Of a stretch of 64,000 nucleotides of DNA, positions 18,346 through 25,747 are shown one piece after another; position 1 is the stretch's first letter; each line of letters opens with the position of its first letter. The translations under genes were made by a program, and so were the position numbers. The notes under the pieces were generated by a model, which worked only from the letters and a program-made list of their open reading frames with translations, had not been told where the DNA came from and made no database searches. The stretch lies in contig JACPOP010000001.1 of the NCBI GenBank assembly GCA_016191465.1, forward strand, positions 62,001 to 126,000, read 5' to 3'. Origin of the DNA: Chloroflexota bacterium (lineage in GTDB: Bacteria > Chloroflexota > UBA6077 > CF-72).

Positions 18346-19479
18346 TCAGGCAGTGCTCAGCAGCGGGAGCTGGAACAGCCCGTCATCGGGTGCCCCGAGC
18401 TCCTCCCCATTCATCTGCGCTCGGATGGCCGACGCCACCGCCTGAGCGAGCGGCGGTGGCACCGAGTTCCCCACCTGGAGCTGGATGCTCCGTCGTGAGC
18501 CAGCAAGCTCATAGGCGTCTGGAAACCCTTGCAGCCGACGTAGCTCCGGGACACGCAGGCGACGGTTCTCCCAGTGGAACGGCCCTACATACGGCCCCGG
18601 TTGTCCCTGAATCGTGCTCGCCGGCCGCTCCGGGTCCAGCTTCAGCAGGAACGTCCAATAGCGCGTCCGCCACTCGAAGAGCGGTTGGGGATGCCCTTCG
18701 TGGGCCGTGTAGTGCAGGTAGTTCTTCCCCGGCGGGATCTCGGGCAGGAGGTGGCCGTACTTCCCATTTACGCCCTCATCCGGTTCGGGAACGGTCTCGA
18801 GCCCGTCCAGCACCTGTCCCGCGGTCACGTGCGCCAGCAGTCGTTCCGCCCCGCTTGGCCGCACTCTGCGTTCAAGATCACCCCAATGCGTCGACTCGGG
18901 CAGGCGGAGCTTATGTCCGTCGCTTCGACCGATCACGAAGAGGCGCTGGCGATTCTGTGGCACCCCGAAATCGGCCGCATTCAAAACCCCATGCTGCACC
19001 GAGTATCCAAGCTGGCGCATACCCCTCAGCAGCCGGTTGAACGGCAACTCTGATTGGTTTCTATAGGCCAGCCCAAAGACGTTCTCCATCAAGAATGCCT
19101 TCGGTCGGATGCTGGCCAGGAACCGAAGGTAGTCGTCGAGCAAGCCAGCCTTCGGGTCTTTGCCTTCTCGCTTGTACTCGAGGTGAAACCCCGACTTCGA
19201 GAACGCCACGCACGGTGGCCCCCCCACCAGGAGATCCACCGCCCCTGGCTCGAGCCCAAGGTCCGAGAGCACCTCATTCGGGTCGAGCGTCGTGATGTCT
19301 GCCGGCGCCACCTCGCCGAGGTCCGGGAAGAAGCGTGCCCGGTTCTGGTTCAGCGTCTCCACAGCCATGGGGTCGTGCTCGATGGCCCGGACCACGCGAA
19401 ACCCCGCCGCTTCCACGCCCAGGTCCAGGCCGCCGGCACCCGAGAATAGGCTGATCGCCAGGGGCTGGCTCAGGCTCAT
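18346..19479 (-). CDS. DNA (cytosine-5) methyltransferase of a type II R-M system
   Basis: A 377-residue m5C methyltransferase. Motif I FSGAGGLDLG (12-21) binds AdoMet. Motif IV GGPPCVAFS has the catalytic Cys at about 90. Motif VI is MENV (Glu about 132), motif VIII QNRQR (about 175-179), and motif X GNSVPPPLA (about 343). It should protect the host from the SacI-like endonuclease two genes upstream, so GAGCTC is the predicted target by analogy. It is the last gene of the R-Vsr-M operon, 10 bp after the Vsr stop, with start ATG at 19479. Confidence 0.92.
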   Translation of the reverse strand: MSLSQPLAISLFSGAGGLDLGVEAAGFRVVRAIEHDPMAVETLNQNRARFFPDLGEVAPADITTLDPNEVLSDLGLEPGAVDLLVGGPPCVAFSKSGFHLEYKREGKDPKAGLLDDYLRFLASIRPKAFLMENVFGLAYRNQSELPFNRLLRGMRQLGYSVQHGVLNAADFGVPQNRQRLFVIGRSDGHKLRLPESTHWGDLERRVRPSGAERLLAHVTAGQVLDGLETVPEPDEGVNGKYGHLLPEIPPGKNYLHYTAHEGHPQPLFEWRTRYWTFLLKLDPERPASTIQGQPGPYVGPFHWENRRLRVPELRRLQGFPDAYELAGSRRSIQLQVGNSVPPPLAQAVASAIRAQMNGEELGAPDDGLFQLPLLSTA

Positions 19480-19489
19480 AGCTCACACA

Positions 19490-19963
19490 TTACGACAGAA
19501 CAGGTGTTCCATCAACCCCGTCCTGCTCGACCGGCGTTGCCTGTGATGCCCGCGTAAGCCCCGCGACGAGCGTGGCGGCCTCATCCGGGGGCACGTGCTC
19601 CCAGACCCGAACCACCGTCCAGCCCGCGGCCTCGAGCACGGCGTTCACCCGCCCATCCCGCGCCACGTTCCGCGCCAGCTTCGGGCCCCAGTACTCCGTG
19701 TTCACCCGAGGCTGCACGCCGTGCTCCGGGCAGGCGTGCCAGTAGCACCCGTCCACGAACACCGCGAGCTTGCGGCGGGTGAATACCAGGTCCGGCCGGA
19801 CGCGGAGGTCACCCAGCACCAGGGTCAGGCTCGTCCGATAGCGCAGACCCAGCCCGTGCACACGTGATCGAACCGCCCGCTCTGGGCGCGTCTCGTGCTT
19901 CCGATTGCGCCGCATGGCCGCGCTGACCGCCGGGCTGGAAGGCAGCGGATATGGCGCTTTCAC
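19490..19963 (-). CDS. vsr: Very short patch repair endonuclease (Vsr family)
   Basis: A 157-residue nuclease that nicks 5-prime to the T of T:G mismatches formed by deamination of 5-methylcytosine, so it limits mutation at sites modified by its partner methyltransferase. Visible features are RPDLVF with the catalytic Asp (about 58), then FVDGCYWHACPEH (about 69-81) with the zinc/active-site residues, and NTEYWGPKLARNVARD. The start is GTG at 19963, overlapping the restriction gene stop by 3 nt (GTGA), so the two are translationally coupled. The C-terminal 30 residues beyond the fold are unconserved in appearance. Confidence 0.9.
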   Translation of the reverse strand: MKAPYPLPSSPAVSAAMRRNRKHETRPERAVRSRVHGLGLRYRTSLTLVLGDLRVRPDLVFTRRKLAVFVDGCYWHACPEHGVQPRVNTEYWGPKLARNVARDGRVNAVLEAAGWTVVRVWEHVPPDEAATLVAGLTRASQATPVEQDGVDGTPVLS

Positions 19964-21057
19964 TCCGACACGCCAGTCTCCAGGCTCTCAAGGTCCTGGG
20001 CGAACAAGGCACCCCAGGCCTCGACGCTCGACGGCCGCACCTCCAGCTCCGCCAGTCGCCCCGCGACCAGTTGAGGGAATGCCTCGAGACATTCTTCGAG
20101 GGGGCGACCAGACCAGGTGAATGCGGCCCGCAGCAAGCTGCCGGTCCCCACCATCACGGCCAGGTGAACGCCGTGACGATCCCAGCTCTCGGCTTTGAGT
20201 ACGGTGAGATCCATTTCGGTCCGGCTCAGCGCCAGCAGCACCACGATGGCTCGCCGCACGTCGCTGGACGCGAGCTTCTCCACGAATTGCAGAATCTCTG
20301 TCTCGGTGGTCTCCCGCTGCTTCACCTCGACGGAGGTGATGGGCCGCTCGCCAGTGGACACGATCACGTCGCCCGGAATGTGGCGGCTTGGATCGTTCAC
20401 CCGGCCGGTCTGAACCTCCGCAAACACCAGGTCGAACGCGGCGGCCGTGAGCGCTTGGCCACGCTTACCCCCCTCGGGATCGGCATGGAGAAAGCGTTCC
20501 GCCACCGAGATCAGCTCAGCCATCGGGAGCCCGCCCGAGACAGCCATCGGGACGCCGTGCCCAGGCCCATCCTGCAGGCGTGCTCGAAGAAACGCCGCGA
20601 GCGCGCCTTCCGCTTCCACCCGTGAGAGCGCATCGACAGCATCCAGACAATCCACCAGGTAGGCCAGGTGGGGACGAACGTGGGGATGCACCGCCATAGC
20701 ATTCGACACGCTGTCGTAGCGGAAGAATGGCTGATTATTGAGCGGCTCTCGGCCGGTGGTCCCCAGGTGCACCCGGTGCCGGACTGCCCTGGTCACCAGC
20801 ACGGCCATGCACAGGCTCCGTGCCGAATAGGCACGCTCGCTGAAGCGCACCTTCAGCGCATGAGAATCGATTCGGGCGTCGGTCGCCTTGGCCAGCAACG
20901 CCGTGCCGAGCATCGCGACGAAGGTCTTGTTGGGTGCCGTGGCGACGGCACGCGCGCGGTCAAGCCATTCCTCAGCTACGGGGAGCTCCGAAACCGCGGT
21001 GGCGAGGGCCGAGTCAAACGCCACCCCAGCCTGCGCAAAATCCAGCTTGATCGCCAC
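19960..21057 (-). CDS. Type II restriction endonuclease, SacI family
   Basis: A 365-residue protein that resembles SacI-type endonucleases (GAGCTC) as I remember the family: an N-terminal NKTFVAMLGTALLAKATDA block, YSARSLCMAVLV, and GREPLNNQPFFRYD (about 103-116). A PD-(D/E)xK-like core is visible as PGDVIVS...ITSVEVKQRE near residue 240, giving the likely metal ligands Asp and Glu-Val-Lys. Start GTG at 21057. It is the first gene of the R-Vsr-M operon, which is an unusual order for safe establishment in a new host. GAGCTC sites occur in this window, so the sequence is not strongly depleted. Confidence 0.8.
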   Translation of the reverse strand: MAIKLDFAQAGVAFDSALATAVSELPVAEEWLDRARAVATAPNKTFVAMLGTALLAKATDARIDSHALKVRFSERAYSARSLCMAVLVTRAVRHRVHLGTTGREPLNNQPFFRYDSVSNAMAVHPHVRPHLAYLVDCLDAVDALSRVEAEGALAAFLRARLQDGPGHGVPMAVSGGLPMAELISVAERFLHADPEGGKRGQALTAAAFDLVFAEVQTGRVNDPSRHIPGDVIVSTGERPITSVEVKQRETTETEILQFVEKLASSDVRRAIVVLLALSRTEMDLTVLKAESWDRHGVHLAVMVGTGSLLRAAFTWSGRPLEECLEAFPQLVAGRLAELEVRPSSVEAWGALFAQDLESLETGVSE

Positions 21058-21503
21058 TCAGCCCAACGGTACCAAGCGAAAGGGCGCGCGTGTGAGGAAG
21101 ACCGCCGGCGGAAGCACGTCTCGTGCAGTCTATCGCGCGGACGCCCTCTCTTGGTTCCGGATCCCTCGGCTACGGGCCCGTGAAAAGGACCCACGGCCTG
21201 CGCGTGGGCGCTGTATCGGGACGATTGCCCTGACGCCCGAAGGATCTACCCTTCCCGGCGAGACGAGCAAAGGGACCTTCCGCGAGCAGCTCGCCGGGCT
21301 TGGCTGGCGCGGTGACGAACGACAATCGGGAAGGCTCTGGCACGAATTTCGATACTGCTGGCGAATTCCCGTCTCCGCCCCGCCGCGAGATTGATGACGG
21401 CCGCTGCGATCACGCGACCGGATCCAACACCAAGGCCGAACCGGCATGTCGGCAACATTCGCCAGCAGTATCATTCCGTGCCAGAGGCATAGAGAGAGTT
21501 GTG
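21058..21503. other. Control region between the R-M operon and the toxin-antitoxin pair
   Basis: About 450 bp between the restriction gene start (leftward) and the vapB operator (rightward). It must contain the promoter of the R-M operon, but I cannot point to one. The open frames on either strand look random, and I see no controller (C) protein gene. Confidence 0.35.
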
Positions 21504-21519
21504 TCACGCGTGATACACT
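21504..21519 (+). promoter_or_regulatory. Operator-like palindrome and -10 of the vapBC pair
   Basis: TCACGCGTGA (21504-21513) is a perfect 10-bp palindrome directly followed by TACACT (21514-21519), a -10-like hexamer 7 nt before the GTG start. A palindrome touching the -10 is the usual arrangement for autorepression of a toxin-antitoxin operon. Confidence 0.45.
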
Positions 21520-21526
21520 GCCATTC

Positions 21527-21769
21527 GTGACTGAGGCCGAGGTCAGTGTCCGCGATCTCCGCCATCACGGCGGTGAGGTGCTTGACCAGGTGGCTCGGGG
21601 CCGGCCCGTCACCGTTACACGCGACGGTAAGCCGGTCGCCATCCTGCAGCCGTACGTCCACGCCTGCGTCTCGGCCGAAACGCTCCTGGCGCGATGGCGC
21701 CACCTCCCGCACATGGACCCGCGGGCCTGGCGGCGTGACGTCGGCGATCTCCTCGACAGCCGCCTCTGA
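21527..21769 (+). CDS. Antitoxin of the Phd/YefM (prevent-host-death) type
   Basis: An 80-residue antitoxin starting at GTG 21527. The N-terminal two thirds match the Phd/YefM pattern: EVSVRDLRHHGGEVLDQVARGRP, then VTVTRDGKPVAILQP. The C-terminal tail (HMDPRAWRRDVGDLLDSRL) should wrap around the toxin. Together with the downstream PIN-domain toxin it forms a VapBC-type module inside the 38-bp-repeat-bounded island. It is probably autoregulatory through the palindrome at 21504. Confidence 0.82.
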   Translation: MTEAEVSVRDLRHHGGEVLDQVARGRPVTVTRDGKPVAILQPYVHACVSAETLLARWRHLPHMDPRAWRRDVGDLLDSRL

Positions 21770-21793
21770 TCGGCTCGGATTGGATCGAGACGG

Positions 21794-22219
21794 ATGCCGT
21801 CTGCGCGCCGGGCCCGCGGCCTGCTCGACACCTCCACGGTGATCCTGTTACCACGGCTCGCCGATCCGCGACGGCTTCCACCGGAGCCCCTGATCAGTGC
21901 CGTGACGCTGGCAGAACTCTCCGTCGGGCCGCTCGTCGCTCGCACAGCGGACGAGCGCGCCGCGCGCCAGGCGCACGTGCAGCAAGCGGAGAGTGATTTC
22001 GACCCGCTCCCTTTCGACGCGGCCGCTGCCCGGGCTTTCGGCCAGGTTGCCGCGTCCCTGCGCCGGCACGGGCGAAAGGTCCAGGCACGTGCCTACGACG
22101 CCATGATTGCCGCGACCGCCCTGGCGAATGGACTGCCGGTCTACACGTGCAATCCAGAGGACTTCGCCGGCATCGACGGCCTGACCGTAGTGGCTGTTCC
22201 TCACCCGGACGCCTCCTGA
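21794..22219 (+). CDS. vapC: PIN-domain toxin (VapC family ribonuclease)
   Basis: A 141-residue PIN-domain RNase. The acidic metal-binding residues are present: Asp12 (LLDTSTVI), Glu41 (LAELSVG), Asp102 (AYDAMIAATA) and Asp123 (NPEDF). VapC toxins cut tRNA or rRNA when the labile antitoxin is lost. The gene begins 24 nt after the antitoxin stop. Its end lies only about 45 bp before the right 38-bp repeat, so the pair is the outermost gene set on that side of the island and may stabilise it. Confidence 0.88.
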   Translation: MPSARRARGLLDTSTVILLPRLADPRRLPPEPLISAVTLAELSVGPLVARTADERAARQAHVQQAESDFDPLPFDAAAARAFGQVAASLRRHGRKVQARAYDAMIAATALANGLPVYTCNPEDFAGIDGLTVVAVPHPDAS

Positions 22220-22262
22220 AGGGCGCCTGGAGAGGCTCCTACGCCGGGAGCGACGCCCCCTC

Positions 22263-22300
22263 CACCTACTGGACCCTGAACCGCTACATCTGGGGCGGCT
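22263..22300 (+). repeat. Right copy of the 38-bp direct repeat
   Basis: Identical to 17863-17900. In the plus orientation it would encode the end of the lytic transglycosylase, TYWTLNRYIWGG, then TGA. No transglycosylase sequence precedes it here; similarity ends abruptly a few bases upstream. Its last 17 bases are also the 3-prime end of the minus-strand NlpC/P60 gene. Confidence 0.85.
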
Positions 22301-22745
22301 GATACTCCTCGCCGACGGGCTGCTGGTGCGCACGGCGCTCGGGTCCAGGGCGTCGAATCTCGCACGGGTATTGGAGGATTGGGTGTTCGCCCACGCCGCC
22401 GTGGCTGAAGCTGGCATCGAGCATTGAGCTGCTGTCGAGCCATAGGCCAACGTGGGGGTACACCACGCCCGGCTGAGTGGGGTCCTCGTAGCGGTACAGG
22501 ATCAGATCACCAGGCTGAGCGAGTAATGGATCGATGGTCTCTGTCTCGTTGGCGATGTCGTCGGTGAACGGGGTGAGGGCGACGCCGACCTGCGCATAGG
22601 CGGCCGAGACCAGCGAGGAGCAATCCCAGCCGTCGCCGAACCGGCCGATCGTCGTTCCGCTCAGCGGCCCCCCGTACGGCTTGCCAATCTGCTGGTGGGC
22701 AAACCCCAGGACCGCCGCGCGGTCCGCGTCACTGAGCGTCCGCAC
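22284..22745 (-). CDS. NlpC/P60 family cell-wall hydrolase
   Basis: A 153-residue single-domain NlpC/P60 protein, a papain-like peptidase that usually cuts D-Glu-DAP bonds in peptidoglycan stems. The catalytic Cys is in GDGWDCSSL (Cys42), and the His is in VYPHVGLWLD (about 98). There is no clear signal peptide; an upstream in-frame TAG leaves GTG 22745 as the start. The last residues (QPPQM) are encoded by the antisense of the 38-bp repeat, so the C-terminus may have been altered when the island inserted. Before insertion this gene would have been convergent with the slt gene. Confidence 0.8.
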   Translation of the reverse strand: MRTLSDADRAAVLGFAHQQIGKPYGGPLSGTTIGRFGDGWDCSSLVSAAYAQVGVALTPFTDDIANETETIDPLLAQPGDLILYRYEDPTQPGVVYPHVGLWLDSSSMLDASFSHGGVGEHPILQYPCEIRRPGPERRAHQQPVGEEYQPPQM

Positions 22746-22815
22746 GCCGGCGACGGACGAGCCGAGCGCGCACGACTAATGGGTCAGTTGGCACGCTGTG
22801 CGGCGTTCCCGGGGT

Positions 22816-22905
22816 ACCCACCCCCTCGCCCCCTCCCGTGCGCGGAAGGGGGAAGTGTTCTTTCCCGGAGGGGGCGCGGCGCGCCCCCTCCGACTCCCTG
22901 CGCTC
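22816..22905. repeat. Palindromic GC-rich element, intergenic copy
   Basis: Contains CCCCCTCCCGTGCGCGGAAG, TTCTTTCCC and GGGGGCGCGGCGCGCCCCC, the same order of motifs (two hairpins separated by TTCTTT) as the elements inside dnaE2 at 49-53 kb, but diverged. Lies between the NlpC/P60 gene and the anti-sigma gene. Confidence 0.5.
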
Positions 22906-22938
22906 CGACGGAATAGCTCAATGCAGGGCAAACGGCCA

Positions 22939-23739
22939 TTAGAGTGCGGTACCAACGAGACGCGGTGTTGTTGGCCAGGGACTGCCCGTCGCTGGCTCTT
23001 CGGTGATGCCGATGGATTCGAAACCGGTCAGGTCGCTGGGGACGGTGATGATGGTGTACCCGGAGCCGGTGGAGTCCAGGCGCAGCACGCCGCCGCTCAC
23101 GCGCTCCTGCCCGCGCACAAACCACAGTTGCAGGGCACGCCCGCGCGGGATCGGCGGCGCGTCGCGGACCATCGCCATGCCCGTCCCGGTCGTGGGATCG
23201 AGGTACACGGTCGCCCGCGTGGGGACGCCCGCCTGCACGGGCTGTAGCTCGCGCGTGGCAAGCCGCTCCGAGGACAGCACCCCGACAATCCGATCGTAGC
23301 GGTTCGCCTTGGCCTGGAGGGCCTCCATTTGCGATTGGAGGCTCGCCGCCCATACGCCAGTGCCGCCCGACACGATGAGCGCGGCCGCCACGGCCCCCCA
23401 GATGGGGGTAATGCGTGGCGAGCGCCGATGCTTCGCCAGCTCCACCGGGGGAGTTGGCCGGTACGGCCTGGCCGGGCGCTCTCGGAGCGCCGCCGCCAGC
23501 ACCTGGTGCCGCAGCGCTTCGGGCGGCCGTGCCGGCGGAACTCCCAGAGCCAGCGCGCCGACGGTGTCGCGATACACATGGAGCGTTCGAGCGCAGGCAG
23601 CGCAGCCTGCGAGATGCCGCTGGACCGCGAGCTGCTCCTCTGGCACCAGCGCGTGCAGGGCCTCCCCGGGCAGCAAATCCTCGACTGCCTCGCACGAGAG
23701 GCTCGAACGCGGCGCGTTGGTCTGCATGAGGCGATCCAT
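22939..23739 (-). CDS. Anti-sigma factor, zinc-finger and RskA-type C-terminal domain
   Basis: A 266-residue membrane-anchored regulator of the sigma factor encoded just upstream. The N-terminal anti-sigma zinc finger is CEAVEDLLPGEALHAL followed by HLAGCAAC. One membrane helix lies at about 110-132 (WGAVAAALIVSGGTGVWAA), then a coiled segment (LQSQMEALQAKANRY), and an outer RskA-like domain (VYLDPTTGTGMAMV, ALQLWFV). Start ATG 23739 shares its A with the sigma gene stop, giving tight coupling. An ATG four codons in is an alternative. Confidence 0.85.
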   Translation of the reverse strand: MDRLMQTNAPRSSLSCEAVEDLLPGEALHALVPEEQLAVQRHLAGCAACARTLHVYRDTVGALALGVPPARPPEALRHQVLAAALRERPARPYRPTPPVELAKHRRSPRITPIWGAVAAALIVSGGTGVWAASLQSQMEALQAKANRYDRIVGVLSSERLATRELQPVQAGVPTRATVYLDPTTGTGMAMVRDAPPIPRGRALQLWFVRGQERVSGGVLRLDSTGSGYTIITVPSDLTGFESIGITEEPATGSPWPTTPRLVGTAL

Positions 23740-24404
23740 CAGCCGCGGTCGCTCCACAGCTCCGCAATGCCCGGCGCCGTGCGGAGCCACTGCAAGGCCA
23801 TGCGCATCCGAGTCTTCACGGTGCCGAGCGGCTCGTGAAGCTCGGCGGCAATCTCCACCTGAGTCAGTCCTCGGTAGTACGCCATCTCGAGAGGCACACG
23901 CTGCGCCGAGGGCAGGAGCGAGAGCGCACTGGCAACAGTCCGCTGCTGCTCCAGCCACCCCACGTGGGCGCCCGGGTCCGGGTCATCCGCGACGAGCCCC
24001 AGCGACTCCAGGCCGTCCTGGTGCGAGCCGTCCGGCCCGACGGATGTCGCACGGTGGCGCAGCTCGAGCTGTCGGCGCCGGAGCAGGTCTATGGCGTGGT
24101 GGTGGGCGACGCCAAGCAGCCAGGGGAGGAGCCGCCCGCGCTGCGGCTGGTACGCATCCGGTCGTCGCCACAACTTGACGAACGTCTCCTGGACAACCTC
24201 TTCCGCGGACCCGCGGTCGCCGAGAAGATGCGCGGCGAGCGAGAACACGGAGCGGCTGTGTCGTTGGTACAGGGTATCCAGCGCATCGGCATCACCGTCG
24301 ATGAGGGCGGCCACCAGCGCCGTGTCATCCCGGTCAGTAAGCCGGGCGGCGGTTTGCTCCGCGCGCCAGGCGCTGCGTGTCTCCAGCGCACTGGCAGTTT
24401 CCAC
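23739..24404 (-). CDS. ECF sigma factor, SigK/RpoE type
   Basis: A 221-residue extracytoplasmic-function sigma factor. Region 2 is DALDTLYQRHSRSVFSLAAH, with GSAEEVVQETFVKLWR. Region 4 is LPSAQRVPLEMAYYRGLTQV followed by EIAAELHEPLGTVKTRM. I chose GTG 24404 as the start because TATACT lies 9 nt before it on this strand, the same arrangement as several neighbours; longer frames to 24479 or 24509 are open. It pairs with the RskA-like anti-sigma factor downstream, a system that commonly senses envelope or redox stress. Confidence 0.85.
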   Translation of the reverse strand: METASALETRSAWRAEQTAARLTDRDDTALVAALIDGDADALDTLYQRHSRSVFSLAAHLLGDRGSAEEVVQETFVKLWRRPDAYQPQRGRLLPWLLGVAHHHAIDLLRRRQLELRHRATSVGPDGSHQDGLESLGLVADDPDPGAHVGWLEQQRTVASALSLLPSAQRVPLEMAYYRGLTQVEIAAELHEPLGTVKTRMRMALQWLRTAPGIAELWSDRG

Positions 24405-24413
24405 GGCACGCGG

Positions 24414-24419
24414 AGTATA
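24414..24419 (-). promoter_or_regulatory. -10 element of the ECF sigma gene
   Basis: TATACT on the minus strand, 9 nt before GTG 24404. This supports the shorter sigma protein and a leaderless transcript. Confidence 0.4.
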
Positions 24420-24754
24420 GCCAGCCTCCCGCGCCAGGCTGGCTGGGAACACCCGGGGAGCGATCTGCGCGACGGCCATGAGCCCTGTTTTCCTGCCGGG
24501 TATACGCACGAAGCGGCCACCTGGATTCGCGTATGCCGCGGTTTCCGTCCTTGCCGGGTGGCACCGCGCGCCCGTCGATCACGAAGGCAGCGCGTGCGCT
24601 GCTGGACACGGGTGGCCGTCAGAGGTGGATCGGTGAGATGGGCGTGCACTGAGATGCGCGACCGGCTCGACCGGCGCGCCAAAACTCTGACGCCCACCCC
24701 TGGTGGACCGCCGTATTGAAGATTTGGCGTGGAGGGCTTAGCCTCGCTGCAGCC

Positions 24755-25060
24755 ATGATCACCGCCATCGTCCTGATTCGAACGGAGCGCGGCGGCACGC
24801 GCAGTGTCGCGGAGAAGCTGCTGGAGATCGACGGCGTGTCGGAAGTGTATTCCGTCACCGGGGAATACGACCTTGTGGCGCTGGTGCGAGTGCGCCACTA
24901 CGACCAGATGGCGGAGGTGGTACCCGGCAAAATCCAGCAGGTGCCTGGCCTGGAACGGACCCAGACGATGATGGCGTTCCAGTACTTCTCGCGCCACGAC
25001 CTGGAGCGCATGTGGGGCATCGGCCTGGAGGACGAGCCGAGCTCAACGGCGAGCGAGTGA
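24755..25060 (+). CDS. Lrp/AsnC ligand-binding domain protein without a DNA-binding domain
   Basis: A 101-residue stand-alone RAM (regulation of amino-acid metabolism) domain. It reads ITAIVLIRTERGG, then EIDGVSEVYSVTGEYDLVAL, VRVRHYDQMAEVV and VPGLERTQTMMAFQ, the beta-alpha-beta-beta-alpha-beta pattern of Lrp effector domains. The N-terminal helix-turn-helix of full Lrp proteins is missing. Such proteins may co-assemble with full-length Lrp regulators or bind amino acids. The 350 bp before it hold no other gene that I can see. Confidence 0.82.
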   Translation: MITAIVLIRTERGGTRSVAEKLLEIDGVSEVYSVTGEYDLVALVRVRHYDQMAEVVPGKIQQVPGLERTQTMMAFQYFSRHDLERMWGIGLEDEPSSTASE

Positions 25061-25067
25061 CAACTCA

Positions 25068-25565
25068 TCACTCCCTCCCGCGCGAACGCGGGGGCACCTC
25101 CGCCCGACTGGCACGCCCTTCGACGGTCCGCTGTATCTCCGTCTCCACGAACTGGAAGTCCTGTGCAGAGAGGAGGTGGACGTCCCCCAGCAGGGCCAGG
25201 TGCCAGTGCTCGGGTGCCCAGCGCTTCAGGTACTGCAACCGCGGGGCAATGGCCGCGGCATCCAGGCCCTCCCAGGGCTCCAACACCAGGTTCGGCTGGG
25301 TATGGACCCGGTACGGGAACGGATCGTCCCGCCGCTCCTCGTTCTCCCAGATGTGCGTGCGCTCCTCGAAGTACCCCGAGGTCACCGTGACGCTGGCCGG
25401 AAACGTCCGGTCCTCCAGGACGTAGTAGAGGACGCGGTCGCCCGGCGCCATACGCTCGGCTTTGCGGCGATGCCGCGTGCGCACGCCGAGCAGGCTGAAG
25501 CCAGTCGCACGCATGACCTGAAAGTTCGCCGGGGTCAGAGAGAGAAGCCAGTGGCTACCAGGCAT
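25068..25565 (-). CDS. EVE/PUA-like domain protein
   Basis: A 165-residue protein with the EVE fold, which recognises modified bases in RNA or DNA in characterised relatives. Recognisable pieces are HWLLSLTPANF at the N-terminus, APGDRVLYYVLEDRTFPASV with the aromatic YY, TVTSGYFEERTHIW, and DPFPYRVHTQPNLVLEPWEG. It stands alone, converging on the Lrp-type gene with only 7 bp between stops. EVE proteins often accompany restriction or toxin systems, but none touches it here. ATG 25565 was chosen as the first Met before the conserved core. Confidence 0.7.
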   Translation of the reverse strand: MPGSHWLLSLTPANFQVMRATGFSLLGVRTRHRRKAERMAPGDRVLYYVLEDRTFPASVTVTSGYFEERTHIWENEERRDDPFPYRVHTQPNLVLEPWEGLDAAAIAPRLQYLKRWAPEHWHLALLGDVHLLSAQDFQFVETEIQRTVEGRASRAEVPPRSRGRE

Positions 25566-25733
25566 GGACGTAGCGCCGAGGGTAGCACCTGCCCCCCGGG
25601 CCCGATGGCACGGGCATACCCGTACCATCGGGCCACCGTGCACGGACCAGCATCCTGGCCACGCGGGCGCTTGAACCTCCCGGAGTTTCAAGAACAGTGG
25701 CCCCCGCTCCTCGGAGTCCCCTGGAGTAGCACG

Positions 25734-25739
25734 TATCAT
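25734..25739 (+). promoter_or_regulatory. -10-like TATCAT of the amidohydrolase gene
   Basis: TATCAT ends 8 nt before ATG 25748, again consistent with a leaderless transcript. Confidence 0.35.
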
Positions 25740-25747
25740 CGCCACCC

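Noticed and set aside
20888-21394. Controller protein gene for the R-M operon
   Set aside because: The frame is antisense to the endonuclease N-terminus and has no HTH pattern.
22816-22905. CRISPR-like or tandem array reading of the GC-rich palindromes here and in dnaE2
   Set aside because: No regular spacers; the repeats are nested hairpins and direct tandem units, without cas genes.
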